In this document: piece by piece, positions 42,548 through 57,200 of the stretch
Position numbering within the stretch: the first letter of the stretch is position 1
Layout: each line of letters begins with the position of its first letter
Source: Sinonovacula constricta
Taxonomy: Eukaryota; Mollusca; Bivalvia; Cardiida; Solecurtidae
Direction of reading: 5' to 3'
Assembly: GCA_007844125.1 (NCBI GenBank)
Contig: CM017559.1
Span: 37,624,326 to 37,688,325 of the forward strand
DNA: 64,000 bases
The notes under the pieces: model-generated
Told to the model about the DNA's origin: nothing
Seen by the model: the letters and a program-made list of their open reading frames with translations, nothing else
The model's database searches: none
Made by a program: the position numbers and the translations under genes

Positions 42548-42612
42548 GACCAATTAACACCTCCGGTCAACACGTTAAGGATCAAACCAATCAACATAAC
42601 GAACGGCTATAA
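42548..42612 (+). pseudogene. Possible second relic of the same LINE region
   Basis: The plus-strand reading DQLTPPVN...IKPINIT resembles DKLTPPLN...VKSINIKT just before the RNase H relic at about 40,737-40,800. At DNA level both share AATTAACACCTCC followed by GGTCAAA/GATCAAA and CATTAACAT/AATCAACAT. It is short and could be coincidence. If real, it is either a duplicate of the first relic or a fragment of another copy of the same retrotransposon. Confidence 0.3.
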
Positions 42613-43559
42613 ATCCTACTTCCTTTAAGATTAGTGGTGTCATAAAAGTGTCACCAATTAATTGGAATCACCACACGTGCACGTGATTGGCAGGGCGGGA
42701 AAATGTACGGAAATTAAGAAGGCATGATGACAGATGTTTACTGTTATTTATGATACTAGCACATTGTTTTGACAAACACATTCACACCTTAAACGTTAGA
42801 TCAAATCACTGGCAGAAGAATAATTATATTAATTTGTTTGCTACACTTGTGAACGTACTTTTATTCAATTTTCGTCGAGCACTGAATTGCTTTTATTTAT
42901 TCATTTAAATTCGCATAAATGTGTATAAAATTTACGCGTTTAAAATAATTGGCGAAGAGACTATATCAGTGTTGATTGTGCCCAGCGATGACATAGGTAA
43001 GCTAGCTTTACAATTAACTAACTTGTCGGAATATCAGAGATGATTCCACACGGTCCAATCATTTAATAACAATGTTCATTGTATATGAGCCGTATCATTT
43101 GAATCCCATATTTGAGACAAACCTCTTTTCCATAACCTTACATAGAGCTAGATTATGTTATAGCTAGTTTTTTTCCAGCTGTATGTTTATTCCAATTACG
43201 TCTTACTGCTCTTTATTTTCCATAAAAGCGTGGGCAAATAACCAGAATCCTAGTTTTCATTAATATTTTCCTAAACGTCCATTCATATTCAATCTACGCA
43301 TATTGTCATTAAAGTAATAAGTTCAAAGGTGTGCAATATTAATTTGCTCATCGATAGTATGCATGTACCGGAAATGTAATATATAGTTTAGTTTCTGTTT
43401 AGAACCATAAACTGTTTTTGTATTTGTGAAGCATTTATTATGACATTTAAATTTCCTGTGAACTTTTGTATGAGCATGATAATGTCATTAGAAAAATGTC
43501 ACAATATATGTATCTTTGTATCAAAGAATTATGAGAAGGCACAGTGCAATTCTCCTTGT
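42613..43559. other. Transposon interior, no recognisable gene
   Basis: AT-rich sequence. A 73-codon plus-strand frame at 42,687-42,908 has no motif I recognise, no repeats and a composition expected by chance; I do not call it. The phrase GTGTCATAAAAGTG at about 42,637 also occurs near 40,467, a 14-base direct repeat inside the element. Confidence 0.45.
42674..42685. repeat. Palindrome CACGTGCACGTG
   Basis: Two adjacent CACGTG hexamers form a perfect 12-base palindrome. CACGTG is an E-box that bHLH factors bind in animals; one 12-base site gives no evidence of use here. Confidence 0.4.
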
Positions 43560-43754
43560 GTTACGTTACCATACTATACGTTCCGTTACGATACCACGGT
43601 CTTGTCATAAGCGTTACGTTCCGATACGATACGATGTACCATTTACGATAGGGCTCGTTACGTTACTTCACGATAGGCCTATTACGTTACACGATACGTT
43701 ACGTTACCATACGACACATTTACGATAGAAATACGCACGATATACGATGTTTTG
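43560..43754 (+). repeat. Right subterminal CGTTACG/CGATACG cluster
   Basis: A longer counterpart of the left cluster: repeated GTTACGTTACCATAC, CGTTACGATACCACGG, CGTTACGTTCCGATAC (43,612-43,627), TTACGATAGG and ACGATACGTTACGTTACC over about 190 bp. The words are imperfect and not in a fixed period. A 70-codon plus-strand frame crosses it but its translation simply mirrors the repeats, so it is not called as a gene. Confidence 0.6.
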
Positions 43755-43779
43755 GACAACTGGTACGGTGCAAGAACTG
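43755..43779 (-). repeat. Right terminal inverted repeat (25 bp)
   Basis: Reads GACAACTGG at its inner edge and ends AGAACTG; its reverse complement starts CAGTTCTTG. It pairs with 39,924-39,948 at 22 of 25 positions. It is followed immediately by TA and then by satellite sequence. Confidence 0.88.
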
Positions 43780-43781
43780 TA
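43780..43781. repeat. TA target-site duplication, right copy
   Basis: The partner of 39,922-39,923. The following bases TATGATCACCTGCG are an ordinary satellite monomer. Confidence 0.8.
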
Positions 43782-46700
43782 TATGATCACCTGCGTCACT
43801 GCAGAAAACGAATATGATCACCAGTGTCACTGTAGAATACATATATGATCACCTGTGTCACTGTAGAATACATATATGATCACGTGTGCCACGGTAGAAT
43901 ACATATATGATCACCTGTGTCTCTGTAGAATACGAATATGATCACATGTGCCATTGTAGAATACGTATATGATCACCTGTGTCACTGTAGAATATGTATA
44001 TGATGACCTGCGCCACTGTAGAATACATATATGATCAACTGTGTCACTGTAGAATACATATATAATCACCTGTGCCACTGTAGAATCGCATATAATCACC
44101 TGTGTCACTGTAGAATAGGTATATGATCACCTGTGTCACTGTAGAATACATATATGATCACCTGTATCTCTGTAGAATACATATATGATCACGTGTGCCA
44201 CTGTATAATACGTATATGATCACCTGTGTCGCTGTAGAATACGTATATGATGTCCTGCGTCACTGTAGAATACATATATGATCATCTGTGGCACTGTAGA
44301 ATACAGATATGATCACCTGTATCACTCTAGAATACATATATGATCACCTGTGTCACTGTAGAAAACGAATATGATCACATGTGTTACTGTAGAATACATA
44401 TATGATCACCTGTGTCACTGTAGAATACGTATATGATCACCTGTGTCACTATAGAATACGTATATGATCACCTGTGTCACTGTAGAATATGTATATGATC
44501 ACCTGTGTCGCTGTAGAATACATACATGATCACCTGAGTCACTGTAGAATACATATATGATCACCTGTGTCACTCTAGAATACATATATGATCACCTGTG
44601 TCACTGTAAAAAACGAATATGATCACATGTGTCACTGTAGAATACATATATGATCACCTGTGTCACTGTAGAATACATATATGATCACGTGTGCCACTGT
44701 AGATTACATATATGATCACCTGTGTCTCTGTAGAATACGAATATGAACACCTGTGTCACTGTAGAATACGTATATAATCACATGAGCCACTGTAGAAGAC
44801 GTATTTAAACACACAAACCAATGTAGACTACGCATGTGATCACCTGTGCCACTGTAGAATACGTATATAATCACATGAGCCACTGTAGAAAACGAATATA
44901 ATCACATTTGCTACTGTAGAATACACATTTGAACACCTGGCCATTGTAGAATACGTATTTGATCACCTGTGTCACTGAAAAATACGAATCAGATCACCTG
45001 TGCCACTGCAGAATACGTATATGATCACCTGTGCCACTGTAGAATACGTATATGATCAATGTTGCCACGGTAGAATACGTATATAATCACCTTTGCCATA
45101 GTAGAATACGTATATGTTCACCTGTGCCACTGTAGCATACTATATGATCACCTGTGCCACTGAAGAATACGTATATGATCACCTGTGTCACAGTAGAATA
45201 CGTATATGATCAACGTTGCCACGGTAGAATACGTATATAATCACCGTTGCCATTGAAAAATAGGTATATGTTCACCAGTGCCACTGAAGCATACAACATG
45301 ATCACCTGTGCCACTGTAGAATACGTATATGATCACCTGTGTCACTGTAGAATACGTATATGATTAACTGTGTCACTCTAGATTACATATATGATCACTT
45401 GTGTCAAGGTAGAAAACGAATATGATCACATGTGTCACTGTAGAATACATATATGATCACCTGTGTCACTGTAGAATACATATAGCATCACCTGTGTCAC
45501 TGTAGAATACATATATGATCACCTGTGTCACTGTAGAATACGTATATGATCACCTGTGTCACTGTAGAACACGTATATGATTACCTGTGTCACTGTAGAA
45601 TACGTATATGATCACCTGTGTCACTGTAGAATACGTATATGATTGCCTGTGTCACTGTAGAATACGTATATGATCACCTGTGTCACTGTAGAATACGTAT
45701 ATGATCACCAGTGTCACTATAGAACACGTATATGATCACCAGTGTCACTGTATAATACATATATGATCACCTGTGTCACTCTAGAATACATATATGATCA
45801 CCTGTGTCACTGTAGAAAACGAATATGATCACCTGTGTCACTGTAGAATACATATATGATCACCTGTGTCACTGTAGAATACATATATGATCACGTGTGC
45901 CACGGTAGAATACATATATGATCACCTGTGTCTCTGTAGAATACGAATATGAACACCTGTGTCACTGTAGAATACGTATATAATCACTTGAGCCACTGTA
46001 GAAAACGTATTTAAACACACAAACCAATGAAGACTACGAATCTGATCACCTGTGCCACTTTATAACACGTATATGACCACCTGTGTCACTGTAGAATACG
46101 TATATGATGTCCTTGCGTCACTGTAGAATACATATATGATCACCTGTGTCACTGTAGAATACATATATGATCACCTGTGTCACTGTAGAATACATATATG
46201 ACCACGTGTGCCACGGTAGAATACATATATAATCACCTGTGTCTCTGTAGAATACGAATATGATCACATGTGCCATTGTAGAATACGTATATGATCACCT
46301 GTGTCACTGTAGAATATGTATATGATGACCTGCGCCACTGCAGAATACATATATGATCAACTGTGTCACTGTAGAATACATATATAATCAGCTGTGCCAC
46401 TGTAGAATCGCATACGATCACCTGTGTCACTGTAGAATACGTATATGATCACCAGTGTCACTATAAAACACGTATATGATCACCAGTGTCACTGTATAAT
46501 GCATATATGATCACCTGTGTCACTCTAGAATACATATATGATCACCTGTGTCACTGTAGAAAACGAAAATGATCACCTGTGTCACTGTAGAATACATATA
46601 TGGTCACCTGTGTCACTGTAGAATACATATATGATCACGTGTGCCACGGTAGAATACATATATGATCACCTGTGTCTCTGTAGAATACGAATATGATCAC

Positions 46701-49700
46701 CTGTGTCACTGTAGAATACATATATGATCACGTGTGCCACTGTAGATTACATATATGATCACCTGTGTCTCTGTAGAATACGAATATGAACACCTGTGTC
46801 ACTGTAGAATACGTATATAGTCACATGAGCCACTGTAGAAAACGTATTTAAACACACAAACCAATGTAGACTACGCATGTGATCACCTGTGCCACTGTAG
46901 AATACGTATATAATCACATGAGCCACTGTAGAAAACGAATATAATCACATTTGCTACTGTAGAATACACATTTGAACACCTGGCCATTGTAGAATACGTA
47001 TTTGATCACCTGTGTCACTGAAAAATACGAATCAGATCACCTGTGCCACTGTAGAATACGTATATGATCACCTGTGCCACTGTAGAATACGTATATGATC
47101 AATTTTGCCACGGTAGAATACGTATATAATCACCTTTGCCATAGTAGAATACGTATATGTTCACCTGTGCCACTGTAGCATACTATATGATCACCTGTGC
47201 CACTGAAGAATACGTATATGATCACCTGTGTCACAGTAGAATACGTATATGATCAACGTTGCCACGGTGGAATACGTATATAATCACCGTTGCCATTGAC
47301 AAAAAGGTATATGTTCACCTGTGCCACTGAAGCATACTACATGATCACCTGTGCCACTGTAGAATACGTATATGATCACCTGTGTCACTGTAGAATACGT
47401 ATATGATTAACTGTGTCACTCTAGATTACATATATGATCACTTGTGTCAAGGTAGAAAACGAATATGATCACATGTGTCACTGTAGAATACATATATGAT
47501 CACCTGTGTCACTGTAGAATACATATAGCATCACCTGTGTCACTGTAGAATACATATATGATCACCTGTGTCACTGTAGAATACGTATATGATCACCTGT
47601 GTCACTGTAGAACACGTATATGATTACCTGTGTCACTGTAGAATACGTATATGATCACCTGTGTCACTGTAGAATACGTATATGATTGCCTGTGTCACTG
47701 TAGAATACGTATATGATCACCTGTGTCACTGTAGAATACGTATATGATCACCAGTGTCACTATAGAACACGTATATGATCACCAGTGTCACTGTATAATA
47801 CATATATGATCACCTGTGTCACTCTAGAATACATATATGATCACCTGTGTCACTGTAGAAAACGAATATGATCACCTGTGTCACTGTAGAATACATATAT
47901 GATCACCTGTGTCACTGTAGAATACATATATGATCACGTGTGCCACGGTAGAATACATATATGATCACCTGTGTCTCTGTAGAATACGAATATGAACACC
48001 TGTGTCACTGTAGAATACGTATATAATCACTTGAGCCACTGTAGAAAACGTATTTAAACACACAAACCAATGAAGACTACGAATCTGATCACCTGTGCCA
48101 CTTTATAACACGTATATGACCACCTGTGTCACTGTAGAATACGTATATGATGTCCTTGCGTCACTGTAGAATACATATATGATCACCTGTGTCACTGTAG
48201 AATACATATATGATCACCTGTGTCACTGTAGAATACATATATGACCACGTGTGCCACGGTAGAATACATATATAATCACCTGTGTCTCTGTAGAATACGA
48301 ATATGATCACATGTGCCATTGTAGAATACGTATATGATCACCTGTGTCACTGTAGAATATGTATATGATGACCTGCGCCACTGTAGAATACATATATGAT
48401 CAACTGTGTCACTGTAGAATACATATATAATCACCTGTGCCACTGTAGAATCGCATACGATCACCTGTGTCACTGTAGAATACGTATATGATCACCAGTG
48501 TCACTATAAAACACGTATATGATCACCAGTGTCACTGTATAATGCATATATGATCACCTGTGTCACTCTAGAATACATATATGATCACGTGTGTCACTGT
48601 AGAAAACGAATATGATCACCTGTGTCACTGTAGAATACATATATGGTCACCTGTGTCACTGTAGAATACATATATGATCACGTGTGCCACGGTAGAATAC
48701 ATATATGATCACCTGTGTCTCTGTAGAATACGAATATGATCACCTGTGTCACTGTAGAATACATATATGATCACGTGTGCCACTGTAGATTACATATATG
48801 ATCACCTGTGTCTCTGTAGAATACGAATATGAACACCTGTGTCACTGTAGAATACGTATATAGTCACATGAGCCACTGTAGAAAACGTATTTAAACACAC
48901 AAACCAATGTAGACTACGCATGTGATCACCTGTGCCACTGTAGAATACGTATATAATCACATGAGCCACTGTAGAAAACGAATATAATCACATTTGCTAC
49001 TGTAGAATACACATTTGAACACCTGGCCATTGAAGAATACGTATTTGATCACCTGTGTCACTGAAAAATACGAATCAGATCACCTGTGCCACTGTAGAAT
49101 ACGTATATGATCACCTGTGCCACTGTAGAATACGTATATGATCAATTTTGCCACGGTAGAATACGTATATAATCACCTTTGCCATAGTAGAATACGTATA
49201 TGTTCACCTGTGCCACTGTAGCATACTATATGATCACCTGTGCCACTGAAGAATACGTATATGATCACCTGTGTCACAGTAGAATACGTATATGATCAAC
49301 GTTGCCACGGTAGAATACGTATATAATCACCGTTGCCATTGAAAAATAGGTATATGTTCACCAGTGCCACTGAAGCATACAACATGATCACCTGTGCCAC
49401 TGTAGAATACGTATATGATCACCTGTGTCACTGTAGAATACGTATATGATTAACTGTGTCACTCTAGATTACATATATGATCACTTGTGTCAAGGTAGAA
49501 AACGAATATGATCACATGTGTCACTGTAGAATACATATATGATCACCTGTGTCACTGTAGAATACATATAGCATCACCTGTGTCACTGTAGAATACATAT
49601 ATGATCACCTGTGTCACTGTAGAATACGTATATGATCACCTGTGTCACTGTAGAACACGTATATGATTACCTGTGTCACTGTAGAATACGTATATGATCA

Positions 49701-51290
49701 CCTGTGTCACTGTAGAATACGTATATGATTGCCTGTGTCACTGTAGAATACGTATATGATCACCTGTGTCACTGTAGAATACGTATATGATCACCAGTGT
49801 CACTATAGAACACGTATATGATCACCAGTGTCACTGTATAATACATATATGATCACCTGTGTCACTCTAGAATACATATATGATCACCTGTGTCACTGTA
49901 GAAAACGAATATGATCACCTGTGTCACTGTAGAATACATATATGATCACCTGTGTCACTGTAGAATACATATATGATCACGTGTGCCACGGTAGAATACA
50001 TATATGATCACCTGTGTCTCTGTAGAATACGAATATGAACACCTGTGTCACTGTAGAATACGTATATAATCACTTGAGCCACTGTAGAAAACGTATTTAA
50101 ACACACAAACCAATGAAGACTACGAATCTGATCACCTGTGCCACTTTATAACACGTATATGACCACATGTGTCACTGTAGAATACGTATATGATGTCCTT
50201 GCGTCACTGTAGAATACATATATGATCACCTGTGTCACTGTAGAATACATATATGATCACTTGTGTCACTGTAGAATACATATATGACCACGTGTGCCAC
50301 GGTAGAATACATATATAATCACCTGTGTCTCTGTAGAATACGAATATGATCACATGTGCCATTGTAGAATACGTATATAATCACCTGTGTCACTGTAGAT
50401 TATGTATATGATGACCTGCGCCACTTTAGAATACATATATGATCAACTGTGTCACTGTAGAATACATATATAATCACCTGTGCCACTGTAGAATCGCATA
50501 CGATCACCTGTGTCACTGTAGAATACGTATATGATCACCAGTGTCACTATAGAACACGTATATGATCACCAGTGTCACTGTATAATACATATATGATCAC
50601 CTGTGTCACTCTAGAATACATATATGATCACCTGTGTCACTGTAGAAAACAAATATGATCACCTGTGTCACTGTAGAATACATATATGGTCACCTGTGTC
50701 ACTGTAGAATACATATATGATCACGTGTGTCACGGTAGAATACATATATGATCACCTGTGTCTCTGTAGAATACGAATATGAACACCTGTGTCACTGTAG
50801 AATACGTATATAATCACTTGAGCCACTGTAGAAAACGTATTTAAACACACAAACCAATGTAGACTACGAATCTGATCACCTGTGCCACTTTATAACACGT
50901 ATATGATCACCTGTGTCACTGTAGAATACGTATATGACGTCCTTGCGTCACTGTAGAATACATATATGATCACCTGTGTCACTGTAGAATACATATATGA
51001 TCACCTGTGTCACTGTAGAATACATATATGATCACGTGTGCCACGGTAGAATACATATATGATCACCTGTGTCTCTGTAGAATACGAATATGATCACATG
51101 CGCCATTGTAGAATACGTATATGATCACCTGTGTCACTGTAGAGTATGTATATGATGACCTGCGCCACTGTAGAATACATATATGATCAACTGTGTCACT
51201 GTAGAATACATATATAATCACCTGTGCCACTGTAGAATCGCATATGATCACCCGTGTCACTGTAGAATAGGTATATGATCACCTGTGTCA
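43782..51290 (+). repeat. HOR block, 2,043-bp period
   Basis: Marker blocks at 44,905, 46,948 and 48,991 are exactly 2,043 bp apart (about 66 monomers). The 14,943-type module starts at 45,269, 47,312 and 49,355 with the same spacing. Each unit also contains a segment of the second dialect, marked by GAATCGCATA at about 44,090, 46,408, 48,450, 50,491 and 51,237, so both HOR dialects are fused in one unit here. Rare shared words such as ATGATGTCCTTGCGTC (a 32-bp monomer) at about 46,106 and 48,149 support copying of whole units. The unit ending near 50.5 kb lacks the marker block. Confidence 0.87.
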
Positions 51291-54200
51291 CTGTAGAATA
51301 CATATATGATCACCTGTATCTCTGTAGAATACATATATGATCACGTGTGCCACTGTATAATACGTATATGATCACCTGTGTCGCTGTAGAATACGTATAC
51401 GATGTCCTGCGTCACTGTAGAATACATATATGATCATCTGTGGCACTGTAGAATACATATATGATCACCTGTATCACTCTAGAATACATATATGATCACC
51501 TGTGTCACTGTAGAAAACGAATATGATCCCATGTGTTACTGTAGAATACATATATGATCACCTGTGTCACTGTAGAATACGTATATGATCACCTGTGTCA
51601 CTGTAGAATATGTATATGATCACCTGTGTCGCTGTAGAATACATACATGATCACCTGAGTCACTGTAGAATACATATATGATCACCTGTGTCACTCTAGA
51701 ATACATATATGATCACCTGTGTCACTGTAAAAAACGAATATGATCACCTGTGTCACTGTAGAATACATATATGATCACGTGTGCCACAGTAGATTACATA
51801 TATGATCACTTGTGTCAATGTAGAAAACGAATATGATCACATGTGTCACTGTAGAATACATATATGATCACCTGTGTCACTGTAGAATACATATACCATC
51901 ACCTGTGTCACTGTAGAATACGTATATGATCACCTGTGTCAATGTAGAACACGTATATGATTGCCTGTGTCACTGTAGAATACATATATGATCACCTGTG
52001 TCACTGTAAAAACGAATATGATCACATGTGTCACTGTAGAATACATATATGATAACCTTTGTCACTGTAGAATACATATATGATCACGTGTGCCACTGTA
52101 GATTACATATATGATCACCTGTGTCTCTGTAGAATACGAATATGAACACCTGTGTCACTGTAGAATACGTATATAATCACATGAGCCACTGTAGAAAACG
52201 TATTTAAACACACAAAACAATGTACACTACGCATGTGATCACCTGTGCCACTGTAGAATACGTATATAATCACATGAGCCACTGTAGAAAACGAATATAA
52301 TCACATTTGCTACTGTAGAATACACATTTGAACACTTGGCCATTGTAGAATACGTATATGATCACCTGTGTCACTGAAAAATACGAATCAGATCGCATGT
52401 GCCACTGTAGAATACGTATATGATCACCTGTGCCACTGTAGAATACGTATATGATCACCTGTGCCACTGTAGAATACGTATATAATTACTGTTGCCACGG
52501 TAGAATACGTATATAATCACCTTTGCCATAGTAGAATTCGTATATGTTCAGCTGTGCCACTGTAGCATACTATATGATCACCTGTGCCACTGAAGAATAC
52601 GTATATGATCACCTGTGTCACAGTAGAATACGTATATAATCAGCGTTGCCACGGTAGAATACGTATAAAATCACCGTTGCCATTGAAAAATAGGTATATG
52701 TTCACCTGTGCCACTGTAGCATACTACATGATCACCTGTTCCACTGTAGAATACGTATATGATCACCTGTGTCACAGTAGAATACGTATATGATTAACTG
52801 TGTCATTCTAGATTACCTATATGATCACTTGTGTCAATGCAGAAAACGAATATGATCACATGTGTCACTGTAGAATACATATATGATCACCTGTGTCACT
52901 GTAGAATACGTATATAATCGCCTGTGTCACTGTAGAATACGTACATGATCACCAGTGTCACTGTAAAATACATATATGATCACCTGTGTGACTCTAGAAT
53001 ACATATATGATCACCTGTGTCAAAGTAGACAACGAATATGATCACCTGTGTCACTGTAGAATACGCATATAATCGCCTGTGTCACTGTAGAATACGTACA
53101 TGATCACCAGTGTCACTGTATAATACATATATGATCACCTGTGTCACTCTAGAATACATATATGATCACCTGTGTCAAAGTAGACAACGAATATGATCAC
53201 CTGTGTCACTGTAGAATACATATATGATCACCTGTGTCACTGTAGAATACATATATGATCACCTGTGCCACTGTAGATTACATATATGATCACCTGTGTC
53301 TCTGTAGAAAACGAATATGAACACCTGTGTCATTGTTGAATACGTATATAATCACTTGAGCAACTGTATAAAACGTATTTAAACACAAAAACCAATGTAG
53401 ACTACGTATGTGATCTCCTGTGCCACTGTATAATACGTATATGATCACCTGTGTCACTGTAGAATACATATATGATCAGCTGTGTCACTGTAGAATACAT
53501 ATATGATCACGTGTGCCACTATAGATTACATATATGATCACCTGTGTCTCTGTAGAAAACGAATATGAACACCTGTGTCATTGTTGAATACGTATATAAT
53601 CACTTGAGCAACTGTATAAAACGTATTTAAACACAAAAACCAATGTAGACTACGTATGTGATCTCCTGTGGCACTGTATAATACGTATATGATCACCTGT
53701 GCCACTGTAGAATACGTATATGATCACCTGTGGCACTGTAGAATACGTATATGATCACCTGCGTCACTGTAGAATACATATATGATCAACTGTGTCACTG
53801 TAGAATACATATATGATCACCTGTGTCACTCTAGAATACCTATATGATCACCTGTGTCACTGTAAAAAACGAATATGATCACATGTGTCACTGTAGAATA
53901 CATATATAATCACCTGTGTCACTGTAGAATACATATATGATCACGTGTGCCACTGTAGATTACATATATGATCACCTGTGTCTCTGTAGAATACGAATAT
54001 GAACACCTGTGTCACTGTATAATACGTATATAATCACATGAGCCACTGTAGAAAACGTATTTAAACACACAAACCAATGTAGACTACGCATGTGATCACC
54101 TGTGCCACTGTAGAATACGTATAAAATCACATGAGCCACTGTAGAAAACGAATATAATCACATTTGCTACTGTAGAATACACATTTGAACACCCGGCCAT

Positions 54201-57200
54201 TGTAGAATACGTATATGATCACCTGTGTCACTGAAAAATATGAATCAGATCGCATGTGCCACTGTAGAATACGTATATGATCACTGTGCCACTGTAGAAT
54301 ACGTATATGATCACCTGTGCCACTGTAGAATACGTATATGATCACTGTTTCCACGGTAGAATACGTATATAATCACCTTTGCCATAGTAGAATACGTATA
54401 TGTTCAGCTGTGCCACTGTAGCATACTATATGATCACCTGTGCCACTGAAGAATACGTATATGATCACCTGTGTCACAGTAGAATACGTATATGATCAAC
54501 GTTGCCACGTTTCAATAAGTATATAATCACCGTTACCATTGAAAAATAGGTATATGTTCACCTGTGCCACTGTAGCATACTACATGATCACCTGTGCCAC
54601 TGTAGAATACGTATATGATCACCTGTGTCACTGTAGAATACGTATATGATTAACTGTGTCATTCTAGATTAACTATATGATCACTTGTGTCAATGTAGAA
54701 AACGGATATGATCACATGTGTCACTGTAGAATACATATATCATCACCTGTGTCACTGGAGAATACATATATGATCACCTGTGTCACTGTAGAATACGTAT
54801 ATAATCGCCTGTGTCACTGTAGAATACGTACATGATCACCAGTGTCACTGTAAAATACATATATGATCACCTGTGTGACTCTAGAATACATATATGATCA
54901 CCTGTGTCAAAGTAGACAACGAATATGATCACCTGTGTCACTGTAGAATACGCATATAATCGCCTGTGTCACTGTAGAATACGTACATGATCACCGGTGT
55001 CACTGTATAATACATATATGATCACCTGTGTCACTCTAGAATACATATATGATCACCTGTGTCAAAGTAGACAACGAATATGATCACCTGTGTCACTGTA
55101 GAATACATATATGATCACCTGTGTCACTGTAGAATACATATATGATCACCTGTGCCACTGTAGATTACATATATGATCACCTGTGTCTCTGTAGAAAACG
55201 AATATGAACACCTGTGTCATTGTTGAATACGTATACAATCACTTGAGCAACTGTATAAAACGTATTTAAACACAAAAACCAATGTCGACTACGTATGTGA
55301 TCTCCTGTGCCACTGTATAATACGTATATGATCATCTGTGCCACTGTAGAATACGTATATGATCACCTGTGGCACTGTAGAATACGTATATGATCACCTG
55401 CGTCACTGTAGAATACATATATGATCAACTGTGTCACTGTAGAATACATATATGATCACCTGTGTCACTCTAGAATACCTATATGATCACCTGTGTCACT
55501 GTAAAAAACGAATATGATCACATGTGTCACTGTAGAATACATATATAATCACCTGGGTCACTGTAGAATACATATATGATCACGTGTGCCACTGTAGATT
55601 ACATATATGATCACCTGTGTCTCTGTAGTATACGAATATGAACACCTGTGTCACTGTAGAATACGTATATAATCACATGAGCCACTGTAGAAAACGAATA
55701 TAATCACATTTGCTACTGTAGAATACACATTTGAACACCTGGCCATTGTAGAATACGTATTTGATCACCTGTGTCACTGAAAAATAGGAATCAGATCGCA
55801 TATGCCACTGTAGAATACGTATATGATCACCTGTGCCACTGTAGAATACGTATATGATCACCTGTGCCACTGTAGAATACGTATATGATCACTGTTGCCA
55901 CGGTAGAATACGTATATAATCACCTTTGCCATAGTAGAATACGTATATGTTCACCTGTGCCACTGTAGCATACTATATGATCACCTGTGCCACTGAAGAA
56001 TACGTATATGATCACCTATGTCACAGTAGAATACGTATATGATCAACGTTCCCACGGTAGAATACGTATATAACCACCGTTGCCATTGAAAAATAGGTAT
56101 ATGTTCACCTGTGCCACTGTAGCATACTACATGATCAACTGTGCCACTGTAGAATACGTATATGATCACCTGTGCCACTGTAGAATACGTATATGATCAC
56201 CTGTGCCACTGTAGAATACGTATATGATCACCTGTGCCACTGTAGAATACGTATATGATCACTGTTGCCACGGTAGAATACGTATATAATCACCTTTGCC
56301 ATAGTAGAATACGTATATGTTCACCTTTGCCACTGTAGCATACTATATGATCACCTGTGTCACTGAAGAATACGTATATGATTACCTGTGTCACAGAAGA
56401 ATACGTATATGATCAACGTTGCCACGGTAGAATACGTATATAATCACCGTTGCCATTGAAAAATAGGTATATGTTCACCTGTGCCATTGTAGCATACTAC
56501 ATGATCACCTGTGCCACTGTAGAATACGTATATGATCACCTGTGTCACTGTAGAATACGTATATGATTAACTGTGTCATTCTAGATTACCTATATGATCA
56601 CTTGTGTCAATGTAGAAAACGAATATGATCACATGTGTCACTGTAGAATACATATATGATCACCTGTGTCACTGGAGAATACATATATGATCACCTGTGT
56701 CACTGTAGAATACGTATATGATCACCTGTGTCACTGTAGAATACGTATATGATCACCTGTGTCACTGTAGAATACGTATATGATCGCCTGTGTCACTGTA
56801 GAATACGTATATGATCACCAGTGTCACTGTATAATACATATATGATCACCTGTGTCACTCTAGAATACATATATGATCACCTGTGTGAAAGTAGACAACG
56901 AATATGATCACCTGTGTCACTGTAGAATACATATATGATCACCTGTGTCACTGTAGAAAACGAATATGATCACATGTGTTACTGTAGAATACATATATGA
57001 TCACCTGTGTCACTGTAGAATACGTATATGATCACCTGTGTCACTGTAGAATACGTATATGATCACCTGTGTCACTGTAGAATATGTATATGATCACCTG
57101 TGTCGCTGTAGAATACATACATGATCACCTGAGTCACTGTGGAATACATATATGATCACCTGTGTCACTCTAGAATACATATATGATCACCTGTGTCACT

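Larger units (their letters stand above)
39924..43779. mobile_element. Non-autonomous TIR DNA transposon, Tc1/mariner-like
   Basis: A 3,856-bp block with no 31-bp repeat, bounded by 25-bp terminal inverted repeats and flanked on each side by TA. The ends start CAGTTCT and the target is TA, as in the Tc1/mariner superfamily. That assignment rests only on the termini, because no transposase or D,D,E/D motif can be recognised and the longest open frame is under 85 codons. Subterminal CGTTACG/CGATACC-rich clusters lie at both ends. The interior is AT-rich unique-looking sequence holding a decayed retrotransposon RNase H fragment, so the element either picked up a LINE fragment or was itself hit by one. 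Other TA-targeting families remain possible. Presence of an insertion is near certain; the superfamily is moderate. Confidence 0.85.

Noticed and set aside
43911..44108. A 65-codon minus-strand frame of the second dialect (also at 46,233, 48,276 and 51,063).
   Set aside because: Same cause: satellite sequence open by chance in one register and copied with the 2,043-bp unit.
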